A stretch of DNA of 64,000 nucleotides from Styela clava (lineage: Eukaryota > Chordata > Ascidiacea > Stolidobranchia > Styelidae): contig NC_135263.1 of NCBI RefSeq assembly GCF_964204865.1, positions 6,016,501-6,080,500 on the forward strand, read 5' to 3'. Positions 36,656-48,684 of the stretch are shown here, piece after piece (position 1 is the stretch's first letter; every line of letters begins with the position of its first letter). A model generated the notes under the pieces. It was given only the letters and a program-made list of their open reading frames with translations. It was not told the DNA's origin and made no database searches. A program made the translations under genes and the position numbers.

Positions 36656-38563
36656 TCACTCCCATATCTTTCTATCTCTCGTCTTTCCAACTGATATCTC
36701 TGGTAGTTTGTATGGTTGAAAATACTGCAGTCGATGGCTGAAAAAAAAAGTAAAAATTTTACTGTCTTGAATATTAGCATTTGGCTATTGCTGTTTTGAA
36801 TAAATTGTACACTCAACAATAAAGACTGGAAGTGAACTGTTTTCTAAGGTGCGGTAGCAGCTGAGCCTTTTGCAATGTTCGGTCAGTGTCACGATTCAAC
36901 AATGAGAATGTAATTATTACAGTGAACATTCAAATTTGCTGCATTCAGGCGACATGATAGTAGACATTTCGCTATTATAACACTCAAAACTGTTTTTGTT
37001 TTATAGTATAAACTATATAATGAAAAAGTTTACTCAAAATCGAAGATTCATCGTTTCAGTCGTATATATGGAATTGGTTGAGGTATTTGGTCCCTGCTCC
37101 CTATCTATCTCAGGTTTTTGAATGGTGTTGCTTTGAACCAAAAGTTGTATACCAACAAAGTTCAAAAATGCGCTAATACTCACAAATCAGGGTTTTCGTG
37201 GGGTTCAGTGGCTGGGTACAATGCTTCATATGCTCTCTTTTCCCCAGAGCCATGTATGGCAAATGCATTCAGTTTGTTGACGTTTTCTGGAAAATACCCC
37301 CATGGGAGAATTGCTTTTCCAGTCCAGGAGTTTCCTTCTATTCTTGATTCAAAGTCTTTTAATTCAAGGTTGAGTTTCCATGGCTTCCTGCAACCTTTCA
37401 GAACGAGGACTTGATGCTGGCCATGGCTACATAAACATAGGAACGTTGTATAAATACCGGTAAATAGACATGAAAGTCACACTGTAATCCTAACTCAGGC
37501 TACCTCTAAAAATCGAAGATACTAAATAGGTTGAAATGAGGTATCCAGAGAGTTATACCACAGGATAGGGAATTAGATAAGACAGCATAATCATATGGCG
37601 AACAGTGATTGATCTGGAAGGAGAGTGCTTTCTGTTCCGGTGTCAAATTCTCATTAAATGACTCACAGGTCAACTCTAGTAATAGAACAACCTTCTTCAA
37701 ATTAAATTGCTCAATCTTGAAATAGAACCATGAGACACCAAACCAGCGATAATCTAAAGCTGTGCTGTGGGTTTTAAACATAAATAGACACCATTAAAAG
37801 TTTTGATACCAATTGTGGAATCATCTATTTCAAAAGATAAAATTCCATCACGATAACACTTGATTACTCGGAAATAAATTTGACTCACGGACAAAATTCT
37901 GCCTCTAAATACTCTTCTTTTTGGTCGTCCAGAAAAAAGAGTTCAACAACTAAAAAGTAAAAAAGACTGTTGCATTTCCGTTTACTGCACATTGATAAGA
38001 GCTGGAAAAATTTTTTATTAGCTGATAGGTTACAGGAAAATTGTAGTACCTGCACGGTGGTGTGACTCATCGTGTAAGCGTTAGGAATACACTCTCACCG
38101 AACCCTGATTACTCTGCGTGGGTTCGCAGGTTCGGATTCAATGCAGGGATGGCTATGTGTGAGAGGATTGCTGGACTCCTCACGGCTGTAGGGTGGTTTA
38201 CAGCTTCCTCCACCATCGAGTCCATGCTTCCGAAAACTAATACCTAACTAATCCCATACCTGACATGGAATGGCACCGTAACCAGACCACACAAGAGCCC
38301 CGTAACCAGACCAGACAAGAGGCCGTGGTTCGCAATATGGTTAAGCCCCCTGGATAAATATGTAAATCCTATTCTATCCTACCCTCAAATTCCCACAATT
38401 CATCAAATGGCTTTCCTCGATTGCCTCCAGGATTTTTTGGATCGTTGAAGAATGGTGCATTGATGTTGACAACAAGTCCGCTTTCTTCATTACCGAGACT
38501 GAAATGGATGAGATCATGGTCGAACTTATTACCCTTCCAATGCGTGGAAATATGCAAGTCCAT
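36656..38563 (-). CDS. C4orf33: UPF0462 protein C4orf33 homologue, 4 exons, about 188 aa, with an apparent 1-nt frameshift
   Basis: Exons on the minus strand: 38563-38383, 37949-37889, 37426-37185, 36737-36656. The product starts MDLHISTHWKGNKFDHDL and contains NINAPFFNDP, GKPFDELWEFEVVELFFL, YLEAEFCPHGQH, ILPWGYFP, FAIHGSGEKRAYEALYP and, in the last exon, FHRLQYF. All align in order with the human UPF0462 protein C4orf33 (about 199 aa; function unknown), and the start codon matches too. Exon lengths sum to 566 nt, one short of a multiple of three. The frame slips within about 37187-37215, near a CCC run (37201-37203 on the plus strand). As written, the last exon would be read in the wrong frame. 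This is either a sequence error in a homopolymer or a real inactivating mutation. It is convergent with the CKAP2-like gene, 0.7 kb away. Confidence 0.82.
36797..36802 (+). terminator. Possible polyadenylation signal of the CKAP2-like gene
   Basis: AATAAA, with another at about 36819, some 850 bases after the CKAP2-like stop codon. If used, the 3' UTR would overlap the last exon of the opposing C4orf33-like gene. Weak evidence only. Confidence 0.2.
38055..38370 (+). repeat. Nearly full-length tRNA-derived SINE
   Basis: Head 'atcgtgtaagcgttaggaat', box-B-like GCAGGTTCGGATTC at about 38126-38139, body 'gaggattgctggactcctca', tail 'agacaagaggccgtggttcg'. A short internal duplication ('cgtaaccagaccacacaaga' / 'cgtaaccagaccagacaaga') is present. 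It lies in the first intron of the C4orf33-like gene, ending about 15 bases from the exon 1 donor. Confidence 0.7.
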
Positions 38564-39029
38564 GGCCTTGATTTCAATTTCAGAGAACAGTGCCAGAAAT
38601 AATCAGAACCGGGTATTTCCCCATGAAATGCAGCTATTCTGCAGAACGACACATTCGCTACAGGTATTCCGAAACAAAAGGGGATTCCCGGATATTAGCT
38701 GGTCATATGCATGGCTCCTTTGATACAGGTAATTTTTTCTAGTAATAATTTCTAATAATCGATGTTAGTTGGCTAATTTGCAAAATTCATATGGTATTTT
38801 TCAATAATATCAGTAATTTTGAAACTGCCCTCCCATATCTGTTGAATTAGATGTTAAAATATTGGGTGTCGCTTCTCGATAACTTTGGTTCCCAGCGGCT
38901 TTTCCTCCCCAGTAATGTAAATGTGTTTTTTTTCCATTATTTTTGTTTATTTTACTAGTTGGAAAAAATAAACTTGACTTGATGTTTACTCGACCTTCAG
39001 TGTCAAGCTTCATATCAAGCACGATTTTC

Positions 39030-39210
39030 ATGCTTGTTTTCAATCAATCAATCAATCATTTATTTTGGTTCTCTGACATAAACAATACAAAAAGTAAACA
39101 ACAGACCATAACAAAATGCATAGATACTTGGGAGACGGGCATAACTTAAAAAAAATTCAAAAGCGTACAATGTACATGCCCGCCCACCAAAAAAGAATAA
39201 AACAAACACA
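39030..39210 (-). mobile_element. Possible 5'-truncated LINE 3' end
   Basis: On the minus strand the segment runs through a non-coding stretch to AATAAATGATTGATTGATTG. A polyadenylation-like motif merging into a 4-bp microsatellite is characteristic of CR1/L2-like LINE ends. No reverse-transcriptase sequence is present. Confidence 0.4.
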
Positions 39211-40189
39211 GAAAAACGCGATTTACAATCGGGCAGTAGGCCTACTTTGAAAGCATTGTTTAACTTTTGTTTGTATTTGAATTTTTACCAAAATGCCCTG
39301 TTCATCTTGCGTAATATATTCATATATTATTAGCAAAGTTATTGACGTTTTCTTTCTGGGAGAACTGCTGGAAGGGAAATTTTATTAGGCGCTGTATATT
39401 CACGCAACTTGGTATTTTTTATCATGAAAAATGCGAATACAGTCACCTCAGAACTTCAAAATGAGTTGATAATGAGGTGAATAAAAATAACAAAATCTAA
39501 AATCTATTCATGGATATTAAAATTATTTGTAATTCCACATCATTAAAGTATCCTTAAAGAAAGTGATGACCGGTGTATTTTAAACGAAATAGAGTAAACT
39601 ATTAACCATTTTGCTATTATATATATATTCGGATTCCTTTAATGTGATTTGGGATGTTGGTAGGTATATACAAATCATACTTTGTTGCAAACGGATTTTT
39701 ATTCATTAGCTTGTAGCTATTTTGAAATATGCATAAAAGTCACAGCAGCCTTCAATAACCAAAACTCCTCCTTGGAAAAGTTGGTGTTCACGCGAAACTT
39801 TTCGGATGACTACCTTGAACTGCAATTGTAATATGAACTATTGCCTAACCCCCTAAACCCTTAAACCAACTGGGCCTAAAGCTATGTTGTCGACTGTTGA
39901 GTATAAGGTGACAATTAGATTGGCGCCATACATGTCGGTAAACAACATTGAAAGGTAGAACACATATAATAAATACAATATTTAAATTATTTAATCATAT
40001 ATTATTTAGGTTCAACACAATTCTGTTAATTTTTAGGCGCACTTAGCAAATTGTGGAGGAGCACCTGACCCCTTCTGGAAACACTGACGTATGATCTTTC
40101 AACAAAATAATCTGAGTTGCATTTAATCTTGTACCAGCACACAACAGAGTCCGCCAATAAAATGTAACGCTAAATTACTCCGTTTGAAA

Positions 40190-40195
40190 TTTATT
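40190..40195 (-). terminator. Possible polyadenylation signal, minus-strand transporter
   Basis: AATAAA on the minus strand about 195 bases after the stop codon. The paralogue has one about 175 bases after its own stop (53711-53716). Confidence 0.35.
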
Positions 40196-40389
40196 ATCAA
40201 ATAAGTATATATATATTATTTTGAACGATCAATATATAACTTACGCAATGCACTTTTAGAAAATAGTTACACGTAAATTTTACACAGTGCCTCCAATAGA
40301 GTATGGTCGACAAAATTTCTGGACGGAACAACCTTAATATATTGCAATCGACTTGCTTAGTCGAATAAAATTTCGTTGAGTAAACGGAG

Positions 40390-43300
40390 TTAAATTTTAA
40401 CTATTGTCATTTTTCTTTCTTGCTTGATGACGTCATCCATTTTTTCTGGCAGTTTGGCGTTGTTTGTTTCTGGCAACAGTAAGCTGATAACAGCTGCCAG
40501 GATTGTGCAGCATCCAATTGTTATGTATGGAATTTCTCGTCCAGCATTCTCTCCTAGAATGAGGAAACCAATAACCGCAGTTCTATTAATTTATTTGAGA
40601 ACCAGATATTTTGTTTTTTTTTAGACTATTGACTCGAAAATGAAGGAGATTCATGTAGTTATATATATATAACAATCTATTATTGAACTGACCTGCAAAG
40701 ACCACGTAAGGAGCTGAAATTGTTCCAATTCTTCCGATTGCGAAGAGGACCCCCAATCCCATATTTCTTATTTGAGTTGGATATAACTCAGTGGAATAAA
40801 TGTATACGACTGAAAATACACCCGAGATACAAAGTTTTCCAAGCATTGCACAAGCGGTCATCAAATTTTTGTCAACTGCAAAATGATATTATTCAATTAG
40901 TTGTTTTTTATTTAATTTTGGTAATACAATTATGATACATACTTATTTTTCTACCACATGACTAAAAGGTTATTCCCAGTTTGATAAGATTTCCATACAG
41001 GGTTGTCCAAAACGAAGCGAATATTCGAATATTAAAGTATTTGAATACTTTATCGGCTAATTTGCGAATAATTCCGAATAATAGCCACTTTTATCTGCGC
41101 CATCAGCAAGGTGTTTTGTTTTCGGGGGAAATTTTGAAACGATTTCCTGCGCTTCGTCACATATTGTAATGACGATGAAATAGAATCGGCACTTCGATTG
41201 TTTGTTATCGTAGAACGTGCGCCGCATGTTGTTGATACACCTTTGCACGGTTGCGTGATGGACATCGCGGCCATTCCCTTGCAAGTCTTCTAATTCACGC
41301 ACTCATTTTAATTTCGTCAAAAAATTGACAGTTATGGAAAGCCGTATAATGTTACGATACCCGATAAATTGTTGTCGGAAAAATACAAGTTGGTTTATTA
41401 GGAAAATTAATTTATACTTTTTCCCGCTTTTGGCTGTTAATTTTGATTGTAACTGGGTTATCTGAGCGGCATAGAACACTCTGTTGCTCTGTTGGCCGGG
41501 AGCATTTCAAACTTGCTAAAATATATTATTTTCTTGCTTCTTATTAAGCTATATATTTTTGTACACGAAATGTCAATATTAATTGTTATGCTATTTCATT
41601 TTGTATAACAAGCACAGAAATAGTAAGTACCAAATAAAAGTTTCACATATGTAGTAAATGTCCCACTTCAGGATAGTACATTTCTGCGATTCAATATTGT
41701 CTTGATATAGATATATGGAACAAGAACAAACACAATATTTGTACGTGGAAGATGATATCGCTTTGGAATTTATATTATACATTTTGAATGATTACCTTTG
41801 AGAAGCAATGGCGCCGATATACAAGATATCCCTGTGATGACTAAAAAAAATGCAAGGGTGCTTCGTCTCCCAAACTTTTCCATGGAAAAATATACCAGAA
41901 AGAAAGAAGGTATTTCAACTCCAGCTGCAACAAAGCAGTTGATGAATTTGTTTCCTCCTAAATTTGAAGTTCCCAAGCTAATGCAATAATACGTTAATGC
42001 AACAGTCAGCCTGGAAAATAATAATAATTAGTTAAACATGCAAATTCAGTAACAAGAGCAAATAATCTATATAATTATATCAGGCTCATTTTATCAGTAT
42101 TTTAACATCACTAGCCTTTTATTCTCAGCTACTATTTGTTTAATAACAGAAAAAAAATATTACGACTTCGTGTTTGATTTATCTTGTTATACAATTACTA
42201 AAGACTTACCAAATAAATGCGAGAACAAAGGTTCGATTTCTGACTGATCTGTGTCTCACAAGATCTAACAACGTTGGTTTGGAAGATTCCTCAACATTTA
42301 TTTCGTCATCTTTTGCGTTGATCTAATATTTTGTATTATTAGTTAATTTTAACCTTAACATATTGTCAAGTAAATTACATGATTAATTATTTCCATCATT
42401 AGTAAACTGTTCTATCGGTTGTCAAAATGCTAAACGGCTTCGTAAATTTCCTCTGGAAGTTTTGGCAAAGCCTAAAAACCTTTAGACTAAAAAGCAATCA
42501 ATTTATTAATAAAAAAATATAAAATATGTGTAATAAAACTACTTGGGATAAATCTAGATTGTTTGTTTGTTTCCCGTTTATTTTCGCAATTTTCAATATC
42601 AGCGAGTGAGCTTCTGGTTTTCCATTTGCAATTAACCAACGAGGGGATTCTGGAATCAACCTGAAAAAATAATAAAGCTAAAAAAATGATGCACAAAGAT
42701 CTTTTAGATAAACCCACAAACTGTAATTTGGACAAATTCATTTCTCCTTACCAACAGTACGGCACAAATATGATTCCTAATCCTCCTATTATATAGCACA
42801 ACCATCTCCAGTCTACAATGAAGTATGCGAATGCAGGAAGCATCATGTATCCAACTGTAAACGCACCATTTGCAAGGTTCCCAACTAAGGCACGTTTAGA
42901 ACGATCAACAAGTTCAGTACCTAAAAAAAATTGGAGAAATAGGCTGGAACTATTTAGCTAATCAGAATCTAAATGAAGTGAATTATATTTGTGATAGAAT
43001 AAAATACTATATACTGGTTTTCCACATGGAAGATAAATGAAAGGTCATGTTGACATCACCTATTTAAATAGGGGCACTGATTCAAACATTTATGCCATTC
43101 GGCGCCAATATATTTGGCGTTCCTTAACGTCGTTTATTTTCACTAACACAGAGTTTGCAAATATCGAAAACATGCTATTTTTAAACTTTGCTATCAACAA
43201 CATGTATACCGAACACAGATTAGTGTAAAAATTATGTTAGTTTTTATGATTTACTTATGATAAAGGCTCCCGAGTAGTTGATTGGGCCTCCAAATCCTGC

Positions 43301-44956
43301 AACAGCATATAAGATAGTCATCGTGATGAAATTGTTGGAAAATCCGAGCAAGACAATAAAGATGGATTGTATAGCAAATCCAGATAAAAATATAACTTTC
43401 CGTCCGTATCTAGAATTTTAAAAGAGATGAATATCAACGACTCGAAATAAAAACTATTTAAAATAAGCTGGGAATGTTTTGGAATTTGGAGAATGGAATG
43501 TGAATTAGAAATAAATGGAAAGGGAACAAAAGTATAAACAAATTAAATATTAAATAATATTTTTTTTTTATTTCGTGCTATATCATACCTGTCGGATACT
43601 GTTCCTCCAATTGTTCCCCCAACGAGTGTTCCTGCCATGTATCCAGATATAATAACAGGTTTTATCCAAGATTTTCCACAGACGAGATTCCACTGTGAGT
43701 AAAATATGTTGTAGGATGGTTATGCAGTGAATATAGGTCATCTGCTGGACTCCAATTACTACCCTGGTATGGTGTAGATCAATGGTAGCCAAACAATTGA
43801 ATAAAAGTCGGTTACGTGGTGTTACATTTCAGATTATTTTATATAATTTCATTAGTTTTTTTTTCTAAATTTAAATAACAAACCCATTGTCACACCGCTT
43901 AGATGAGTTTTTTTCTCGTGTTGAATTATCTTTTTGAATAATTATCACGTTGGGATCATACCTCCATTACTGCCGTTGTTTCGTCGAATTTTGTTAAATA
44001 ATTCCATCCCTGGTCACAATCCATTGTTGTTCTATTTTGATTTTGGACATTCTCTGTTTCATTCCTAGATAAATATAAAATAAGCATTAAGCCAGCTATA
44101 AAAAAGGATATCTGATAATGGATTGACTTTTTTATATAGGTTTTTCAAATTTCGATTTTTCATTTGAACTTTAGATATGTTATTTATTTCGACATGTCCA
44201 TCAGCCTTTTCGAATCGTGCCGAAATGTTATTTTATTGTCGGAAATCAGGAAACGGACCGAATGAGCCTATGCCATTAGCAGGTAGCATTCTTCGTACAT
44301 GTTCCGTAGATTCAACGTTTTTTATTTCTGATTTACCGACCACATATATCTTTTGCATTTGCTTGGACTCGTTTCACCAGCGTCGTTTTCCTCCCATGGG
44401 ATGTAGTTGTTGAACGTGGCATTGATGATGTTTGTCTGGAAATAATGGGATTAACATATTGATATAACGATATTGATATTGATATATAACAATGGATATA
44501 ACAATTGAATGGTTTATGTAAATTTTGTACTACAGTATTTGTATTCATTGCTATAAATTTCAAACCTCTCAAACTTGATAAACGTTACATTCAAATGGAC
44601 ATTGGTTGGCTCATGGAAGAATTTTGACTCATCCGACAATATTCTATTGTGGAATTTAGATTTTTATCGTCTTTCAAGCGCTTGACAATACGCTGAATAT
44701 AAAGTGTCAATTTATGCATGCGTATGCAGTAATTTATGGTTTTGAATCCATTTTTTTTTACCGAACTCTAAGCTTCTTTCTATACCTTATTCGCATCGTG
44801 AGCTCCAACGTGGCAGATATGTTCGGGAATATCGAATATGAACACAGATAGCATAACATACAATCCGTTAGGAATGCAACTCAGAAGTAATAAAACTACA
44901 GCTCTTTTTTGGTATTTTCCAAAACCTATTTCCTGTACAACGTCGTCGTACTTCAT
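40390..44956 (-). CDS. SLC22-type organic ion transporter (minus-strand copy), 11 exons, 529 aa
   Basis: Exons (minus strand): 44956-44786, 44435-44341, 44064-43962, 43692-43589, 43409-43255, 42920-42752, 42660-42543, 42322-42210, 42010-41796, 40875-40693, 40553-40390; 1590 nt, in frame. The product is a 12-TM major facilitator: N-terminal helix, a long Cys- and N-glycosylation-site-bearing first extracellular loop (exons 2-4), the loop motif SDRYGRK, the SLC22 signature PESPRWL, and ELYPTQIRN near the C-terminal helices. These motifs define the SLC22 organic cation/anion/carnitine transporters at the plasma membrane; the substrate cannot be read from sequence. Exon borders and phases equal those of the plus-strand copy at 48685-53536. 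Compared with it, exon 2 is two codons shorter, exon 3 two longer and the last exon seven shorter. Confidence 0.92.
40998..41300. mobile_element. Possible hAT-like fragment in a transporter intron
   Basis: CAGGGTTGTCCAAAACGAAG followed by GCGAATATTCGAATATT resembles the 5' end of a hAT element. The matching intron of the plus-strand copy lacks it. No second terminus or target duplication could be fixed. Confidence 0.35.
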
Positions 44957-45856
44957 TTTGTCTTATATCTAAACAATACAAGTTACATTATAAAAATCTT
45001 GGTCTTCCGGCTGATAATTATTATCACTCAGTGACTATACATAAAACGTCATCATAAGGTATCTCAAAACAGATGTTGGCTACAAACAATGTTCCTTTGC
45101 TTGCCACATACTAGAAACTCCACAAGCTTTAGGAGAGTAATTATTAAAAATGTAAATGCTCCTCACAGCTTTAATTGTAAAATTATTCACCAGTATTTTT
45201 CCGGAATGTTATAAACAACTTTTATTGACGAGAACTAGACTATGCTTGCAACAAGAAATACCAAATTTGACACGAGTATAAATAATAAATATTCTGTAAA
45301 AAGCGATCTTATTCTTTACTTTTTAGATTCTGCTACATTTCCGCACTCAACTTATCAGGGCACTCAGCTATGCGAAGCGTGAATTCGTATTCGTGTTGTA
45401 GTCTAACTCGAAATACATAAATTAAAAACATAATGCAGAAGAAATTTACAACGCGGTGAAACCATATCTGTTTGCTGCGTGATGGGAAAAAGACCATTCT
45501 TAATGTCAACTATATCAACTTCATGGTGTTTTCAGATTACATACCTGAAGAAAAGTTACGCTAACTTATATAGACGAACTTTAGTAACTAATAAACACTG
45601 TATAGCACATTCAGTTCCATAGACGTATATATACGTCCGTACGTGAAGGACGGGTGTGAGAGATCAATTCACCAACGCAAACCGGTAATAGTTTGTACTC
45701 AGTTGCCAGACGAGAGCACCCACATCCTGTGCCGCACCTGGTTTCAATTTGCATATGCTCATTTTTCTTATTGATAAGACAGATTGCATTTTGATGGTTT
45801 ATTAAGTTCGATTTTAGATAAAGCATCATTGTTGGATGCTTCAAAAACGACCACGA

Positions 45857-46090
45857 ACCGTTTTATTATTACAACTAGTTTTCATTCATTTTTCCATTTA
45901 AACTCCACTACTCCGTCGCATTAGCCTAAGAGTTTAACAAGCGAAAACATCTGTAACTGGGACGCAAAGAACGCGTCATTTCCCAGTTACAGATGTTTCC
46001 CGCTTGTTGAATTCCTCGGCTAATGCCACGGAGTAGTGGAGTCTAAGACTAAGTGAAAGAATGACTAAAAACTAGTTCTGATAATAAAAT
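45857..46090. repeat. Fold-back (hairpin) repeat, arms about 105 bp
   Basis: Left arm has 'ccactactccgtcgcattag' and 'acatctgtaactggga'; the right arm is the inverse of the same string ('tcccagttacagatgt', 'ctaatgccacggagtagtgg'). The loop is about 20 bases. A transcript or single strand would form a long hairpin. Confidence 0.85.
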
Positions 46091-46106
46091 CAGTTAATTA
46101 CTTATC

Positions 46107-46760
46107 GATCTTGATCGGTAAGTATGTTGATAGGTATTTGTCTGTATGTTTGTCTGTCTGTTAGATACACGCGATATCTCACGAACGCAAGGTTGAATCT
46201 GCTCCAAATATTGCATGTGCATTCATCATATCTCGGACCGGAAGCCTATTGATTTTGGATGAGTTATGTCGTATATTAGCAAGTTATTATTTAATTAGTG
46301 ATGGGACATGCGTTGTCGCTATTGAGTCAGCGTGAAGGATACACGCGCTAGATCGATAAGTCGGCGGTCTCTGATCGCTATCTGGCTTGTCTGTCTGTCT
46401 GTTGGACACTTTCGTATGTTACGCGATATCTCACGAAAGCGATGTGAATCTGCTCCAAATTTTGCATGTGCAGTCATCATATCTCGGACCAGAAGCCTAT
46501 TTTGAATGAATTATGTCGTATAATGAGCGAGTTATTGATTAGCGAATTATTAATTAGTAATGAGGAGATCTAGATTTTTGCAAAGCGGGAGAATGTGTAT
46601 GACCTAAATTTTTAAGGCGAGTGCGCGCATGTGCCGAGTGTGTGTGTGCGAGAAAGTTTCCACGCTATTGAGTCAGAGCGAAGGATACACGCCGCTAGAT
46701 CGATAAGTCAGTGATCTCTGATTGCTATCTCGTTTTCATTTTGAAGGGTTTGTTAAGTTC
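46107..46760 (+). repeat. Direct repeats of a 250-300-bp unit
   Basis: Two main copies with 'acgcgatatctcacgaa', 'gaatctgctccaaat', 'ttgcatgtgca', 'tcatcatatctcggacc' and 'agaagcctatt', each followed by 'ctagatcgataagtc' and 'gatctctgat'. The unit lies between the two fold-back elements and probably belongs to one composite mobile element. Confidence 0.7.
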
Positions 46761-46801
46761 ACAAAGCATCATTGCCGGATACATCAAAAACAATCACGAA
46801 C

Positions 46802-47366
46802 TTTTTTATTATTAGAACTAGTTTCCATTCTTTTTTTTTATTCAGACGCTTTAACTCCGTCGCATTGACCGAGGAATTTAAAGAGCGAAAAACTTCTATA
46901 ACAGGGAGATGATGCAAAAGAGCTTTCCCCAATAATATATTTTACGCTTCTTATTACTGATTACCTTTATTTTTACATTAGTGTTATTTTCAAACAAAAC
47001 AGTGCCGCCTTTATGATAGCTAATATCCGAAAATTTTACGATTGTTTTGGCGGACTTTGCAAATTCAATACTACACGTGGCGACTTCGATGATGTCGATT
47101 CAGACTTCCATTACCATATAAATATATGGATATTGACCGGGTGGAAATGCGGCAATGGGTTATAAGTTACTGGGCACAAAAGCATTCAAGTTTATTTTTT
47201 GGTCATTAGGACGCATAATGTGAAATTTCACTGGGGACGTTTTTTTGGAATCATCTCCCTAATTACGGCTGTTGTCCGCCTGTTCAATTTATCGGCTAAT
47301 GCGACAGCGTTGTAGAGACTAAATGAAAAAATGAATGACAATTACATTACATGTAATAAAACAGTT
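46802..47366. repeat. Second fold-back element with about 350-bp interior
   Basis: Left arm 46802-46912 and right arm 47255-47366 are diverged copies of the arms at 45857-46090 ('ccgtcgcattgaccgagg' / 'cggctaatgcgacagcg', 'gggagatgat' / 'atcatctccct'). It has terminal inverted repeats of about 110 bases, as in fold-back transposons. No coding capacity. Confidence 0.7.
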
Positions 47367-48684
47367 TCACCAGGAAAGGCTGAACCCATACCATACGTGA
47401 TGGCGTCAATCGGTCTTAGCACATCTTTTTCCAATACTTACGATTACTTTGTACAATGGCCATGTTAGATTAGTTGATAGTGTTGTAAGAGGCAGAGGCC
47501 ACTTCCAACGTAGTATAACTCGAACAAGAGAGCGATGCTTATATATATGGGCACGAGCGCCAAAAAAACTTCCCTGAAAATCATACGGTATCCTGAACGA
47601 AGCGAGGACTGCGGAACAGCTGCGATAACTTTCCGGTACTTGTATCAGGGTACCGGTAACCGGAATGTCCTAGTTTTTTCAGGATCCGAGTGGCAACTGT
47701 ATTATCAAATCTTTTACATTACCATTACCGTAGTCTACCGTACACCATGAAAAATCTTTTCTTTTCTCCCCACTCTGCTAGGCACGATATCCACAGACAT
47801 GCGGTCGCGGAACCGCTGCAAGTAAATTTTGATTTTGTTGACGTATAGTAAAAGTAATAGCCTACAAGCGATAAATACAATCTTTGACCACTGGAAATTC
47901 AAAAGCAATTGGCCTAGTAGTTAATGAGAAAGGCCATTTTTTTTCCACAAGAAGAACAGCAACAGCATAATAATAATAAAACGATTCGTATGTCCATTTA
48001 GTGTCCAATAAAACATTTACATTTCAGATATAGCTGGAAAGCTTTGAAATAATGTAATTTATTACGGCAATTTTCTAATGAGATTGCGATCGCAACTTAT
48101 CTTCGTGTATGTTATCTGTAAACACCGTCAAGTGGATGTAGTGGGCATTAAGATTAGCCTTTTTTCCTCACGCGTCCATCAGACATGGACTCACTGCACT
48201 TTATTATTTCGAACTAAACTGAACCACGAAGACGAATTCACGGTTCACTTAACTGGGCGCCTGATTAGCTGAAACCGGTTAATCGCCTTGAAAGTTGATG
48301 AAATGATGCAGAACCTAAGGAGTAAAGATTAGATCGTCTCTTACAGAGTATTTTTGACTACGTTCGTGTAAAATTAGTTATTTCTCGCGGCAAGCATAGA
48401 CTCGTCTTACGATTATATTTGTGTATAAAATTCCGGGAATATGCTGCAGAAGAATTTTACAATTAATTAACGCTGTGAAAATAATTTATATTTTCAGTAA
48501 TTATTCGTTTAAAAATTGTGGATTTTTCTAGTATGTTGTAAGCAAAAGACTTTGTTTGTAACCAACATCTGCTTTGAGATATCTTATGATGCCGTGTTAT
48601 ATATGGTCAACGAGTGATAATAATTACCAGCCGAAAGACCAAGATTTTAATATAATGTAACTTGTAATTTTTAGATAAGACAAA

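Larger units (their letters stand above)
38564..40389. other. Intergenic stretch between C4orf33-like and SLC22-like (-) genes
   Basis: Holds the putative promoter of the minus-strand C4orf33-like gene and the 3' flank of the minus-strand transporter. Apart from the LINE-like tail at about 39030-39210 I see nothing coding. Confidence 0.55.
44957..48684. other. Spacer between the head-to-head transporter genes
   Basis: Immediately upstream of each start codon the two genes share about 140-150 bases in inverted orientation (44957-45110 and 48545-48684), so both probably carry the same promoter. The central 3.4 kb is not symmetrical overall; it contains two fold-back elements (45857-46090, 46802-47366) and direct repeats (46107-46760). 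No gene recognised. Confidence 0.65.

Noticed and set aside
36484-36819. Alternative 111-codon minus-strand frame over the last C4orf33-like exon
   Set aside because: The other frame gives FHRLQYF, which matches the family; the longer frame has no similarity and runs through the acceptor and intron.
38055-38370. Possible functional tRNA gene because of the B-box-like sequence
   Set aside because: It does not fold into a cloverleaf with an acceptor stem that I can see, and the same sequence recurs as dispersed copies with a common non-tRNA body, so it is a SINE.
46107-46760. Possible CRISPR-like or satellite array in the transporter spacer
   Set aside because: Units are long, few and diverged, in a eukaryotic context with fold-back ends; a composite mobile element fits better.
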